The notes: generated from the letters alone by a model not told the origin. DNA of 64,000 nucleotides from an uncultured Clostridia bacterium (GCA_947304405.1 CAMZBB010000002.1:18200-82199); one strand, 5' to 3'. Positions 23,768 through 33,266 are shown, counted from the first letter of the stretch. Made by a program: numbers and translations.

Positions 23768-26029
23768 ATGGCACGTAAGAAAAAAGATGATTTTAATTCA
23801 GACTCACTTAAGGCAAAGCTTACTGACAGCAATGCCAAGGACATGCCGGCAATAGACCAGCCTATTACGGAGATGCTCGAGATCAATTACATGCCTTATG
23901 CAATGAGTGTCATTGTATCCCGTGCCATTCCCGAGATCGACGGTTTTAAGCCTTCGCACCGCAAGCTCCTCTATACGATGTATAAAATGGGACTTTTGGG
24001 AGGCAACAGGACTAAGTCAGCAAACGTAGTCGGTCAGACCATGAAGCTCAATCCTCACGGTGATCAGGCTATTTACGACACGATGGTAAGGCTTACCAGA
24101 GGCAACGGTTCATTGCTGCATCCTTTTGTTGATTCAAAGGGTAACTTCGGTAAGCAGTATTCCAGAGACATGCAGTGTGCTGCGCCCCGTTATACGGAAG
24201 TCAGACTTGAGAAGATATGTGAAGAGATCTTTAAGGGTATCGACAAAGATGCCGTCGATATGATCGATAACTACGACGGCACGCTTAAGGAACCTACGCT
24301 TCTTCCTACAACATTCCCGGCAGTCCTTGTCAATGCCAATCAGGGTATAGCCGTTGGTATGGCTTCCAATATATGTTCGTTCAATCTCGCTGAAGTCTGC
24401 GCTGCTGCAGAAGCTTATCTGAGAGATCCGAACACTGATCTTTTGGAGATAATGCCGGCACCTGACTTTTCGGGCGGCGGAAAGATACTTTACGATAAGG
24501 AACAGATGAAGGCCATCTACGATACCGGTAAGGGTACTTTTTCCGTGAGAGCCAAGTATCAGGTCGATAAGGCGAAAAACCTTATTGAGATCACCGAGAT
24601 CCCTTATTCCACAAGCGTTGAGGCTATAATTGATAACATCGCTGATCTTGTTAAAGCAGGAAAGGCTAAAGAGATCGCGGATATCAGAGACGAGACTGAC
24701 TTGGACGGCCTTAAGATCACAATCGACTGCAAGCGCGGTACCGACCACGAGCAGCTCATGACAAAGCTCTTCAGATTTACCAAGCTCGAAGATACTTTCT
24801 CATGCAATTTCAATATCCTTATCGACGGTTCGCCCAGAGTATTGGGAATCGCCCAGATCCTTGACGAATGGCTCAAATGGAGAAGGACATGCGTTTGCCG
24901 TGAACTTGCTTTCAATCTTGATAAGATGAAGAAGAGGCTTCACCTGTTAGACGGTCTCGCGGTTATCCTTCTGGATATCGATAAAGCCATCAAGATCATC
25001 AGAGAGACGGAACTTGAAGCTGACGTTGTTCCTAACCTCATGAAGGGCTTCAGCATCGATGAAGAGCAGGCTGAATATGTTGCGGAGATCAAGCTCCGTA
25101 ACATCAATAAGCAGTATATCCTGAACAGGATCTCTGACAGGGATAAGCTCAAGGCGGATATCGCTGATACCGAAGATCTTTTGGGGAGCCCGAGAAGGAT
25201 CAATAATCTCATTGCCAAGACATTGAAAGAAGTTGCAGAGAAATACGGCCAGCCCAGAAAATCTGAACTTGTCGGCATGGAAGAGACAGAGACATTTGAA
25301 GAGTCTGCGGTCATTCCCGATTACAGGCTTCACCTCATGCTTACGCGTCACGGCTATCTTAAGAAGCACACCATGAAATCGCTTCAGAATGCCGGAGAGC
25401 TTAAGACAAAAGACGATGACGAGATCTTCATGGGCTTTGAGTGCGAGAACAAGTCAGACCTGCTTATCTTTACCGATAAGTGCAATCTCTATAAGACACA
25501 TGTCTATGAGTTTGCAGACACGAAGCCCGGCGATCTCGGATACTTCCTTTCGAATGAGCTCGGAATGGAAGACGGTGAGAGACCTATGTTCATGATCTCT
25601 ACGACAGACTATAAGGGAATACTCTTCATTGCTTTCGAGAACGGAAAAGCTGCGAGATTCCCGATCAGCGCATATGAGACAAAGCAGAACAGAAAGAAGC
25701 TTGTAAATGCTTTCTATGACGGCAGCAGGCCGGTGGGATTCAAGTTCCTTAATGAGGATGAGGATCCGGATATGGTGGCTACCAGCAGTATAGACAAGGC
25801 GGTTGTATTCAGGTCATCACTTGTTCCTCTCAAGACGACAAGGACGACGCAGGGCGTACAGCTTTTGCTCTCAAAGAAGGGTTCAGTGTTAAAGAGTCTG
25901 TCGTTGCTCGCAGAGGTCGAAGTTGAGGATTCTGAGTATTACCGTATCCGCAAGTTGCCGGCCATCGGCTATTACATAAGGGAGAAATCCCTCGAGGCAA
26001 AGCAGATAAGCTTTGATGATCTGAAGTGA
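23768..26029 (+). CDS. parC: DNA topoisomerase IV subunit A (GyrA/ParC-type cleavage subunit)
   Basis: This 753-aa DNA-breaking subunit has the winged-helix region with EINYMPYAMSVIVSRAIPEI and KPSHRKLLYTM. The catalytic Tyr142 is in APRYTEVRL. The region matching the quinolone-determining segment reads NPHGDQAIYDTMVR, so the residue usually Ser or Thr (Ser83 in E. coli GyrA) is Gln100. A coiled-coil arm and a beta-pinwheel-type C-terminal domain (from about residue 500) follow, without a canonical GyrA box. It acts with the ParE protein encoded upstream. The next gene begins with a GTG overlapping this stop codon by 4 bp. Confidence 0.9.
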   Translation: MARKKKDDFNSDSLKAKLTDSNAKDMPAIDQPITEMLEINYMPYAMSVIVSRAIPEIDGFKPSHRKLLYTMYKMGLLGGNRTKSANVVGQTMKLNPHGDQAIYDTMVRLTRGNGSLLHPFVDSKGNFGKQYSRDMQCAAPRYTEVRLEKICEEIFKGIDKDAVDMIDNYDGTLKEPTLLPTTFPAVLVNANQGIAVGMASNICSFNLAEVCAAAEAYLRDPNTDLLEIMPAPDFSGGGKILYDKEQMKAIYDTGKGTFSVRAKYQVDKAKNLIEITEIPYSTSVEAIIDNIADLVKAGKAKEIADIRDETDLDGLKITIDCKRGTDHEQLMTKLFRFTKLEDTFSCNFNILIDGSPRVLGIAQILDEWLKWRRTCVCRELAFNLDKMKKRLHLLDGLAVILLDIDKAIKIIRETELEADVVPNLMKGFSIDEEQAEYVAEIKLRNINKQYILNRISDRDKLKADIADTEDLLGSPRRINNLIAKTLKEVAEKYGQPRKSELVGMEETETFEESAVIPDYRLHLMLTRHGYLKKHTMKSLQNAGELKTKDDDEIFMGFECENKSDLLIFTDKCNLYKTHVYEFADTKPGDLGYFLSNELGMEDGERPMFMISTTDYKGILFIAFENGKAARFPISAYETKQNRKKLVNAFYDGSRPVGFKFLNEDEDPDMVATSSIDKAVVFRSSLVPLKTTRTTQGVQLLLSKKGSVLKSLSLLAEVEVEDSEYYRIRKLPAIGYYIREKSLEAKQISFDDLK

Positions 26030-27924
26030 CGGGATTTTCGGCAGGATATCACATAAGCGAGAATGAGAAGACCGGCAGGCGCGGTTTTGGTGCCGCTGCT
26101 TTTGCCTGCGGTGCTGTGCTTATCGTTCTTGTTGTGATCATGACCGTTCTTGCCAGGCAGAATGCTTATGAGGACAGAACGATCCCGGATTTCAGCGAAG
26201 CCATAGAAATGGGCAACTATGAGGAAGCTCTCGCGATATACAGAAACGTTCAGGATGAGGTCCTTGCCGACAATCCGGATGCCAGTGACAAGACGCACGA
26301 TGAGAAGATCAAGATGCTGGACAGCATGGAGGCCATCGTAAAGACTAAGGTCGATACTATCTGCGACAGAATATTGACCAGCAGATATGTTCCTCAGCAC
26401 AGTGACGTTGATTTCCTTGACTCCATGCAGGAACTTACCGCATCCGTCGTCGCCAAGCGTCTTAATGAACTCTGCGAACAGTTCCTTCTCGGTAAGATAG
26501 AGAAGCCTGACGTAATCTTTGTCTTTGATCAACTCTCGCCGATCAGTAATTTCTCGGCTATCGCGGGACCGATGCTTCGAGAGATCGACTACATCGAGAC
26601 TGCTACAGGTGATGTCAGGACTGCCGAGAAAGCATTGTCCAACGGTGATTATGTAACTGCAGTGCAGAGATACCAGCTGGTTAACGGCAAGTATGAGGGC
26701 TTTGTCGGTGAGTATTCATCCAATAGGATCAACGAGATAAAGACCGCGATGTATGAGCCGATGATGGAAGAAGGCGAGCACATGCTCGAGAGATATAAGT
26801 TCTACTCTGCCGAGAAGCTTTTCTCTGATATGGCGGCGATCTTTCCCGAAGACGAGAAGATCCGTTCGGACCTTCTGGCAGCTACCGGACACACCTCAAA
26901 GACTATCGAATACAGGGGACATGTTGAGGTCCTCTGCGTAAGATCTTTGATCGCAAACACTGATACTGCTTTCGGTGTCGAGTTCGGTAAGGGAGATACA
27001 GGTCTTTACCTTACCGGAAATGAATTCAATCAGATTCTTGAAAGCCTTTATAAGAAGGGCTATATCCTTGTCGATCCCGAGAACATGATGTCGGCTACCG
27101 ACCCGGGATTTATCCTCGAGCGCAATCTTACGATACCTGAAGGCAAGAAGCCTCTGGTGATCATCATCGAGAATCTGAGTTATGATCCTACCGCGTATGT
27201 CTGCGGAACATGCAGGAGATTGGTCTTGAACGACGAGAAGCAGGTTTGCGGCGAATACACTATAAAGGGTAAAGACGGTGCAGAAGACGCAGTCGTTAAC
27301 AGGACTGCCGAAGCAATAGGCATTTTGGACGTTTTTGTCAGCAACCATCTGGATTTTACTTATGACGGCTCTAAGGGAATCGTATCCATCGGCGGACATG
27401 ATTCATGCTTCGGATACGTTGTCAGCCGAGAGCAGCTCAAAGACAGGAATTCCCAACTCAACGCCGCCAATCTTCCCCAGGAAGAATACACGGATGAAGA
27501 GATCGAGAATAACAGAAATGCCGTGAAGAACATTGTCGAAGTCCTTAAGGATACCGGCTGGAAATTTGCTTCGTGCACTTACGGTTATCTTCCTAACGCA
27601 AGGAAGACAGACCTGGCGGGCATAATGGATGATACAAATAAGTGGCTCGAACAGATCGGTTCTTTGATCCCTGACACCCACATGATCTCCTATCCGAGCG
27701 GCAACTACATCTACGGAACTGATGAGAAGGCCGTATTCTTAAAGAATAACGGTTTCCGTATCTTCTTCGGGGCAGGCCCCAAACCGTACCATATCTACGG
27801 AGACAATTATCTGTATTTTGACAGAACGATAATAAGTCCGAACGCTATGAAGAATTACGATTTTTCGAGGCTGTTCGACAAAGACGATATACTCGATCCG
27901 ATAAGAAAGAACAGGAAACAGTGA
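26026..27924 (+). CDS. Membrane-anchored polysaccharide-deacetylase-like protein with substituted catalytic motifs
   Basis: This 632-aa protein has an N-terminal transmembrane helix (about residues 25-43) and a TPR-like helical region (45-290), followed by a domain like a Firmicutes polysaccharide deacetylase family (from about residue 300). In active CE4 enzymes the first motif contains Asp-Asp; here the segment reads IIENLSYD (Glu382-Asn383). The HxxxH metal motif is replaced by CTYGY (Cys517, Tyr521). ISYPSGNY near residue 555 keeps the fold signature. It is therefore probably a non-catalytic glycan-binding protein outside the membrane. The start is GTG, overlapping the parC stop by 4 bp (GTGA) with no clear ribosome binding site, so coupling is likely. 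Confidence 0.72.
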   Translation: MTGFSAGYHISENEKTGRRGFGAAAFACGAVLIVLVVIMTVLARQNAYEDRTIPDFSEAIEMGNYEEALAIYRNVQDEVLADNPDASDKTHDEKIKMLDSMEAIVKTKVDTICDRILTSRYVPQHSDVDFLDSMQELTASVVAKRLNELCEQFLLGKIEKPDVIFVFDQLSPISNFSAIAGPMLREIDYIETATGDVRTAEKALSNGDYVTAVQRYQLVNGKYEGFVGEYSSNRINEIKTAMYEPMMEEGEHMLERYKFYSAEKLFSDMAAIFPEDEKIRSDLLAATGHTSKTIEYRGHVEVLCVRSLIANTDTAFGVEFGKGDTGLYLTGNEFNQILESLYKKGYILVDPENMMSATDPGFILERNLTIPEGKKPLVIIIENLSYDPTAYVCGTCRRLVLNDEKQVCGEYTIKGKDGAEDAVVNRTAEAIGILDVFVSNHLDFTYDGSKGIVSIGGHDSCFGYVVSREQLKDRNSQLNAANLPQEEYTDEEIENNRNAVKNIVEVLKDTGWKFASCTYGYLPNARKTDLAGIMDDTNKWLEQIGSLIPDTHMISYPSGNYIYGTDEKAVFLKNNGFRIFFGAGPKPYHIYGDNYLYFDRTIISPNAMKNYDFSRLFDKDDILDPIRKNRKQ

Positions 27925-28047
27925 GCCAATATTAATATTGTGTTTCATTTTCCGTAAAATGACACATATATTTTGGTTTTATAATATATTTGATATAAGT
28001 TCGGTATATTTTACTGATGTGCCGGCAGATACGGAGGGATCTTAGTT

Positions 28048-28494
28048 ATGTCTAAAATTGATAGGCTTACAAATCTTACCGAAAACGAAGAGATCCTTTG
28101 GCAGGACAGAAAAAGATATCTGGGGCTTCCGTTGTCATTTACAATCTATTCTTTCAGCAAGAATAAGTTTTATCTTAAGACGGGAATCTTTAACACAAAA
28201 TCGGAAGAGATCCTGCTATACCGTATCCTCGATATAACCTACAAGCAGTCGTTTGGCCAGAAGATCTTCGGAGTGGGTTCAGTCATACTTAACACAGCTG
28301 ATAAGACCACGCCTATTCTTGAGATCAGAAGCATAAAGACACCTGACAGAGTCCGCAAGGCTTTGAGCAATCTCGTTGAACAGAGAAGGGATGAGAAGCG
28401 CGTAGCAGGCAAGGAAATGTTCGGTGCTGCCGCGACCTTCGACGATGTGGGTGATGGCGATTTTGATCTTGACGGTATTGTGGATCACCATTGA
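28048..28494 (+). CDS. PH-domain protein (YdbS/YdbT-like)
   Basis: This 148-aa protein is dominated by a bacterial pleckstrin-homology domain of the bPH_2 type. The beta-strand pattern runs from NEEILWQDRKRYLGLPLSF through FYLKTGIFNTKSEEILLYRI to ILDITYKQSFGQKIFGVGSV. This is usual for YdbT-like membrane-associated proteins, but it lacks transmembrane helices. The acidic tail (FDDVGDGDFDLDGIVDHH) may be flexible. The start has GGAGGG 10 bp upstream. The sirtuin gene follows after 37 bp on the same strand. Function is unknown. Confidence 0.8.
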   Translation: MSKIDRLTNLTENEEILWQDRKRYLGLPLSFTIYSFSKNKFYLKTGIFNTKSEEILLYRILDITYKQSFGQKIFGVGSVILNTADKTTPILEIRSIKTPDRVRKALSNLVEQRRDEKRVAGKEMFGAAATFDDVGDGDFDLDGIVDHH

Positions 28495-28531
28495 TCACTG
28501 ACCTCGTATTTGATCTGAGTGAGGAAGTTAA

Positions 28532-29551
28532 ATGGAAACCAGGATTGACAGGCTAGGAAGCGTTAGGGAAGACAAGTTGCGTCAGCTCAAGCAGCTGATT
28601 GCTGAATCTGAATACATTGTTTTTCTTGGCGGTGCCGGTGTTTCTACTGAAAGCGGTATTCCTGATTTCAGGAGCGGTACCGGTATATACAATTCCGACA
28701 GCGGAATGAAATACAGGCCGATAGACATTATTGCCCACGACTTCTTCATGGAGCATCCTGCTGATTTCTTCGACTTTTACAAGCGTAAGCTCATATATCC
28801 CGATGCAAGGCCCAACAAGGCTCATAAGGCACTTGTAAGGCTTGAGAAGCAGGGTAAGCTCAAGGCCATAATCACTCAGAATATTGATAACCTTCATCAG
28901 GAAGCCGGAAGCAAGTGCGTCATCGAACTTCACGGTTCTGTTTTCAGGAATTACTGCATGGATTGTGGCAAGAAGTATGATCTTGAATATGTGGTTGCTC
29001 AGGAAGGCGTTCCGCACTGTGAGAAATGCGGCGGCATGGTCAGGCCTGACATCGTTCTTTATGAAGAGAACCTCAATCACAAAGACGTTGATGACGCCAT
29101 CAAGGCAGTTAAGAAGTGCGACCTTCTGATCATCGCCGGAACATCGCTTACTGTTTATCCGGCCGCAACTTTTGCCCAGTTCCTTAAGCATGACAGGATA
29201 GTCATTATCAATAAGAGTTCGACTTATATGGATCTTAAGGCTTTGCTTACGATCCACGACAATGTCGGCGACGTGCTTGATGCGTGCGTTCCTAAGCGTG
29301 CAAGCAGGGCGAAGAGCGCTTCTTCTAAAACTACTAAAGCTAAATCCAAGACTGCGGCTTCAAAGACTTCTGCCAAGACTTCTGCAAAAACAAAGCCGGC
29401 TTCCAAAGCGAAAACACCGGCAAAAGAAACATCCGCCAAGACCACTGCGAAAAAAGCAGCAACTGCCAAAAAGGCACCGGCAAAGAAGGCTCCGGCAAAG
29501 AAGCCCACATCGTCTAAATCTGCAGGAAAAGTGAATGACGGCAAGGCTTAA
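28532..29551 (+). CDS. Sir2-family NAD-dependent protein deacylase with a histone-H1-like tail
   Basis: This 339-aa sirtuin has a complete catalytic core in residues 1-250. It has GAGVSTESGIPDFRS (NAD binding), TQNIDNLHQ, the catalytic His in ELHGSVF, and a zinc ribbon with CMDC and CEKC. GTSLTVYPA follows. After residue 253 comes an 86-residue tail made nearly only of Lys, Ala, Ser, Thr and Pro, ending in AKKAPAKKAPAKKP-type repeats, as in histone H1 and bacterial HU-like tails. The core would remove acyl groups from lysines using NAD. The tail probably binds DNA or RNA, which is inference. The stop overlaps the next gene by 17 bp. CobB-type bacterial sirtuins normally stop near 240 aa. Confidence 0.9.
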   Translation: METRIDRLGSVREDKLRQLKQLIAESEYIVFLGGAGVSTESGIPDFRSGTGIYNSDSGMKYRPIDIIAHDFFMEHPADFFDFYKRKLIYPDARPNKAHKALVRLEKQGKLKAIITQNIDNLHQEAGSKCVIELHGSVFRNYCMDCGKKYDLEYVVAQEGVPHCEKCGGMVRPDIVLYEENLNHKDVDDAIKAVKKCDLLIIAGTSLTVYPAATFAQFLKHDRIVIINKSSTYMDLKALLTIHDNVGDVLDACVPKRASRAKSASSKTTKAKSKTAASKTSAKTSAKTKPASKAKTPAKETSAKTTAKKAATAKKAPAKKAPAKKPTSSKSAGKVNDGKA

Positions 29552-31397
29552 GTTTTTCGAAGACAAGAATAAAGATATTGAACAGTCAATGATGCTGCAC
29601 GGGCGCAAAAGCGTTACGTTCAGCATTTTGCGTTTTGCATTATTCATTGCAGCTGTCGTATTCCTCGTCATGGCAATAACAGGGAAGAATACTGCATTCT
29701 ATTTTGTTTTTGCGGCTATTGTCATTGCTTTTACCGTTCTGTGCATCATTCACGGCAAGATCACTGCAAAGCTCAAATACTATGAAGCTTTATCAAATGT
29801 TAATTCCCGTTATATTGCAAGGATAAAGGGCGATTTTGATCTTCTTTTCGAACTTGTCTGCAAGGACCTTAAGAGGAGGGATGAGAAAGAAGAGGCCAGA
29901 AGATCTGCAGGCGGTAATGAGTTCTACATAGGCGATCACGATTACTGCATGGATCTTGACCTTTTCGGTAAGAAGTCGTTGTTCTCGCTTCTTAATGTCT
30001 CTGAAACATCATTTGGAAAAAGAGCTTTTGCAGGTGAACTCATGGGGCATGGAAATAAAGTAAGATCTGCTTCTGACATCATTGTCAGACAGGGCGCTGT
30101 TAAAGAATTATCCGATGATCCCGATTTCCTTTTGAAGTATCAGGCCACGGCTTTGTTGGGAAACATGAAAAAGGATCCGAAAGCACTTATTGATTTCGCC
30201 TCTGATAAAAAGCCCGTAAAGAAGCACTACGTTACGATATCGGTACTTCTTATTTGTCTCTGGCTTATTCCTTTAGCTTCGCTGATATTCTTTCCCGCAT
30301 TTGTACGTGCTTCAGTGCTGGGCGTTCTTCTGATAAACCTTTTATCCTGGGTTTCAGGATTTAAGACAAACGCATATTATTTCACGGCTGCCGACGGTAT
30401 GCCTTTGCAGGTCTCAACCATACATAAGCTTTATTCTTTGCTTGAGTCATCCGGACTTAAAGACGATTATCTGAGATCCCTTATTTCAGGAAAAGACGGC
30501 AAGGCGGTAACGTCTTCGTTATCATCGCTTTCCGTAATATTGTTCTTCTCCGGATTGAGGAGCCAGCCTTTGTTTGCTTTCCTTTTCAACAGCGTTTTGC
30601 CGCTCGATTATCTGATCTGCTATAACATGGGAAAATGGGCGGACAGTTTCGGGGACAGCCTTTATCATTCGGTTTACAATCTGGCTGAGATCGAGACTTT
30701 GATGTGCGCATCGCAGATTTCATTTATCAGCGACGTTTGCTCTTTCCCTGAGATAGAGAAAAGTGATAATCCGGAAGACAATGCCTATTTTGCAGGAGAA
30801 GATATCAAGCATCCGCTTCTTGCTCCGGATACCGCTGTCAGCAATTCCGTCACGATCAGATCTGACATAGCGCTTATAACAGGTTCTAACATGTCCGGAA
30901 AGACTACGCTCATCAGGACGGTCGGAGTTTGTTCTATCCTTGCTTATATGGGTTCGAAAGTTCCTTGCCGCTCTTTGTCTTTGGGAAGGATGAGGATAAT
31001 GTCTTCCATGAGGATAACCGACAACTTAGGTGAGGACATGAGTACTTTCAAAGCTGAACTTGTCCGCATATCAGAGATCATTAAGAGTGCGAAAGAAGAT
31101 GAGACGGCGCTTTTGTTCCTTATCGATGAGATCTTCCGCGGCACCAATTCAGACGACCGTACGGAAGGCGCACTGATCGTTCTTAAGAATCTGTCTTCTC
31201 CGCGCATCTGCGGAATGATGACAACTCATGATTACGCAATGATCGATAAGACAGTTGATTCATATAAGAATATCTGCTATTACCATTTCTCCGAAAAGTA
31301 CACGGATACGGGTATTTCTTTTGACTATAAGCTCTCTGACGGCATAAGCCGTGAGTCAAATGCAAGATTCCTTATGAGGTTGGTTGGAATCGAATAA
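29535..31397 (+). CDS. Membrane-anchored MutS-family ATPase
   Basis: This 620-aa protein has two N-terminal transmembrane helices (about residues 28-75). A region like the MutS core, with helices and a second hydrophobic pair (about 235-280), follows. The C-terminal MutS domain V ATPase has Walker A GSNMSGKTT (about residue 455) and Walker B LFLIDEIFRGTN. The mismatch-recognition domain of MutS is absent, so this belongs to the MutS-related membrane group with unknown substrate. The start lies inside the sirtuin gene with an AGGA ribosome binding site, so the pair is translationally linked. Mismatch repair itself is unlikely. Confidence 0.83.
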   Translation: MTARLKFFEDKNKDIEQSMMLHGRKSVTFSILRFALFIAAVVFLVMAITGKNTAFYFVFAAIVIAFTVLCIIHGKITAKLKYYEALSNVNSRYIARIKGDFDLLFELVCKDLKRRDEKEEARRSAGGNEFYIGDHDYCMDLDLFGKKSLFSLLNVSETSFGKRAFAGELMGHGNKVRSASDIIVRQGAVKELSDDPDFLLKYQATALLGNMKKDPKALIDFASDKKPVKKHYVTISVLLICLWLIPLASLIFFPAFVRASVLGVLLINLLSWVSGFKTNAYYFTAADGMPLQVSTIHKLYSLLESSGLKDDYLRSLISGKDGKAVTSSLSSLSVILFFSGLRSQPLFAFLFNSVLPLDYLICYNMGKWADSFGDSLYHSVYNLAEIETLMCASQISFISDVCSFPEIEKSDNPEDNAYFAGEDIKHPLLAPDTAVSNSVTIRSDIALITGSNMSGKTTLIRTVGVCSILAYMGSKVPCRSLSLGRMRIMSSMRITDNLGEDMSTFKAELVRISEIIKSAKEDETALLFLIDEIFRGTNSDDRTEGALIVLKNLSSPRICGMMTTHDYAMIDKTVDSYKNICYYHFSEKYTDTGISFDYKLSDGISRESNARFLMRLVGIE

Positions 31398-31502
31398 ATC
31401 AATAAAATAATCAAATTGCCTTTAAAAGTTACTTTTTCTGTTGATTTTAGTTCAATTAAGAATTAAATTATATTGTGAGAGGTTGTTTATAAAGGGGCAG
31501 TT

Positions 31503-33239
31503 ATGTTAGAAGAGTTAAGTGGTTATAAATCCATTTTCCTTGACTATTCAGTCCTTATAGAGTACGCAGGTACTCCGGTAATGGACGGACTTATGAGAGT
31601 CCTTGATTACGGCATGGATGTGTATGTTGATAAATCCTTCAAGGCACTTCATTATTGTACCCTGCATATAAAGGATCCCAAGGACCTCAAGGCTGCAGCT
31701 GCCATGAAGAAGATCTGTTCATATCTGCTTGCAGAGAACAGGCTGCATCTTATCAAGGAGATCGCCATCGATAAAGTCGCCGTCAATATCAATGAGATAT
31801 CAGACGGTTGCTGCGTCCTGACCACGAGAAACTCGATCTTTACTAAGAGATTATATGAGAAGATGCCTTACTTGGGCTGTGATATTGCCATTATCGCAAA
31901 GGGTGTCCTCAATATCTTCGATTCGATCGATTCTTTGTGCTTCTCGTTCCCTAAGCAGGAGCCCAGCCGGCTTGCGTATAACAGTTCTTATATCGAGTCG
32001 TTCGGCAGCGCCAGCATCTCCGATGTTGTCGTTACGGATAAAGATGTCAAGTATGAGCTCGTTAAACGTCTCAGCGGCGGTGCAGAGGGCATGGTGTTTA
32101 CGACCAACCGTGAAGGCCATATCGTCAAGATATACCACAAGGGCATTATCACCCCGCTCCGTTGGGCAAAGCTCAAGAAGCTTACCGAGCTCGGAATCTC
32201 CGGTAATGGTTTCTGCATTCCCAAGGAACTTGTATATTTCCGCAATTCTCCTGTCGGTTATACGATGACTCTGGGCAAGGGAACTACGCTCGGAACTGTT
32301 TTCGACGGGCCTGATGCCATGCTCGAAGCTTTCCCGGAGTGGACGAGATGTGATGTCGTTAAGACTCTTCTTTCGCTTATTGAGAAGTATATATATCTTC
32401 ATATGCATGATGTCGTTGTAGGCGACATACAGTTGAAGAATGCGTTGATCGATACGTCTTCGGATGTTTATCTCATCGACATGGACAGCGTTCAGATCGG
32501 CAATCTTCCTTGTCCGGTCGGTACAGAAGAGTTTACTGATCAGAGATTATGGGGCAAGGATTTCTCCAAGTTCTTAAGGGAATTGAGGGATGAGGATTAT
32601 TCGATCGCGATGCTTGTTTTCTCAGTCCTTTTCTGCGGGCTTCATCCTTATGCTACCCGTAATGGTGCTGAGACGCTCAAAGAAGAGATCGTAAACTATA
32701 ACTTCCCTTACAATTTCGAGAATGAATCGGAGTTCATTCCGGTTGGCGGTTACGATCACATCTGGGAATATACTTCTGACAGACTTCGTAAGATGCTCTA
32801 TGAGACGTTTAAGAACGGATGGTCATTTGACACGCTCGAATGGCTTGATGCTGTCGTTAAATACAAAGAAGATCTAGAGAACTTCGTCTACGATGATCCC
32901 GAAGCATATAAGCTTTTCCCGAAAGAGAACTATAAGCAGGCTTCAGTTGATGTGGAAGAGGCAAGAGAGAATCTGAAGCGTAATGCCGGCAAGTCCAAGC
33001 CTGCCGCACAGCCTGATCGTAATCAGGCACCTGCGCCGGTTCAGTCCGAACCTTCAGAGCCTGCAGTTTTCGGCAAGCCTATATTTGCCAGACCTGAAGA
33101 ACCTGTATCTAATGCAAATTCTCCTTTCGCGAAGAAGACTTTTGCCAATGTTCCTACGGGAAAATACATTCCCAAGGATCAGCTTCACGACCAGGATGAT
33201 GAGGTTGCAAAAAAGAAGAAGTTCTTCGGATTATTCTGA
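31503..33239 (+). CDS. Atypical protein kinase with an N-terminal PIN-like domain
   Basis: The 578-aa protein has three parts. Residues 1-170 form an alpha/beta domain beginning KSIFLDYSVLIEY, which resembles a PIN-like strand-acidic start (Asp14); the assignment is tentative. Residues about 185-460 are a protein kinase-like domain: glycine loop SGGAEG (191-196), ATP-binding Lys209 in IVKIYHKG, catalytic loop GDIQLKN (Asp308, Asn313) and the metal-binding LIDMDS (Asp326/Asp328), in place of DFG. A disordered Pro-rich tail ends at 578. It would phosphorylate Ser or Thr. It is followed on the same strand by vWA, PP2C and coiled-coil genes. The start has AAAGGGG upstream. Helix-hairpin-helix kinases of Ter-type triads are the nearest relatives I can name. 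Confidence 0.8.
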   Translation: MLEELSGYKSIFLDYSVLIEYAGTPVMDGLMRVLDYGMDVYVDKSFKALHYCTLHIKDPKDLKAAAAMKKICSYLLAENRLHLIKEIAIDKVAVNINEISDGCCVLTTRNSIFTKRLYEKMPYLGCDIAIIAKGVLNIFDSIDSLCFSFPKQEPSRLAYNSSYIESFGSASISDVVVTDKDVKYELVKRLSGGAEGMVFTTNREGHIVKIYHKGIITPLRWAKLKKLTELGISGNGFCIPKELVYFRNSPVGYTMTLGKGTTLGTVFDGPDAMLEAFPEWTRCDVVKTLLSLIEKYIYLHMHDVVVGDIQLKNALIDTSSDVYLIDMDSVQIGNLPCPVGTEEFTDQRLWGKDFSKFLRELRDEDYSIAMLVFSVLFCGLHPYATRNGAETLKEEIVNYNFPYNFENESEFIPVGGYDHIWEYTSDRLRKMLYETFKNGWSFDTLEWLDAVVKYKEDLENFVYDDPEAYKLFPKENYKQASVDVEEARENLKRNAGKSKPAAQPDRNQAPAPVQSEPSEPAVFGKPIFARPEEPVSNANSPFAKKTFANVPTGKYIPKDQLHDQDDEVAKKKKFFGLF

Positions 33240-33260
33240 TAATTTCCATCACATTATGTA

Positions 33261-33266
33261 TATAAT
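33261..33266 (+). promoter_or_regulatory. Candidate internal -10 box before the vWA gene
   Basis: A consensus TATAAT lies in the 63-bp gap between the kinase and vWA genes, with TG two bases upstream and no clear -35. It could give extra expression of vWA-PP2C-coiled-coil genes. Confidence 0.3.

Noticed and set aside
29535..31397. Mismatch repair protein MutS
   Set aside because: The protein has transmembrane helices and lacks the mismatch-recognition domain; only the ATPase and part of the core are MutS-like.
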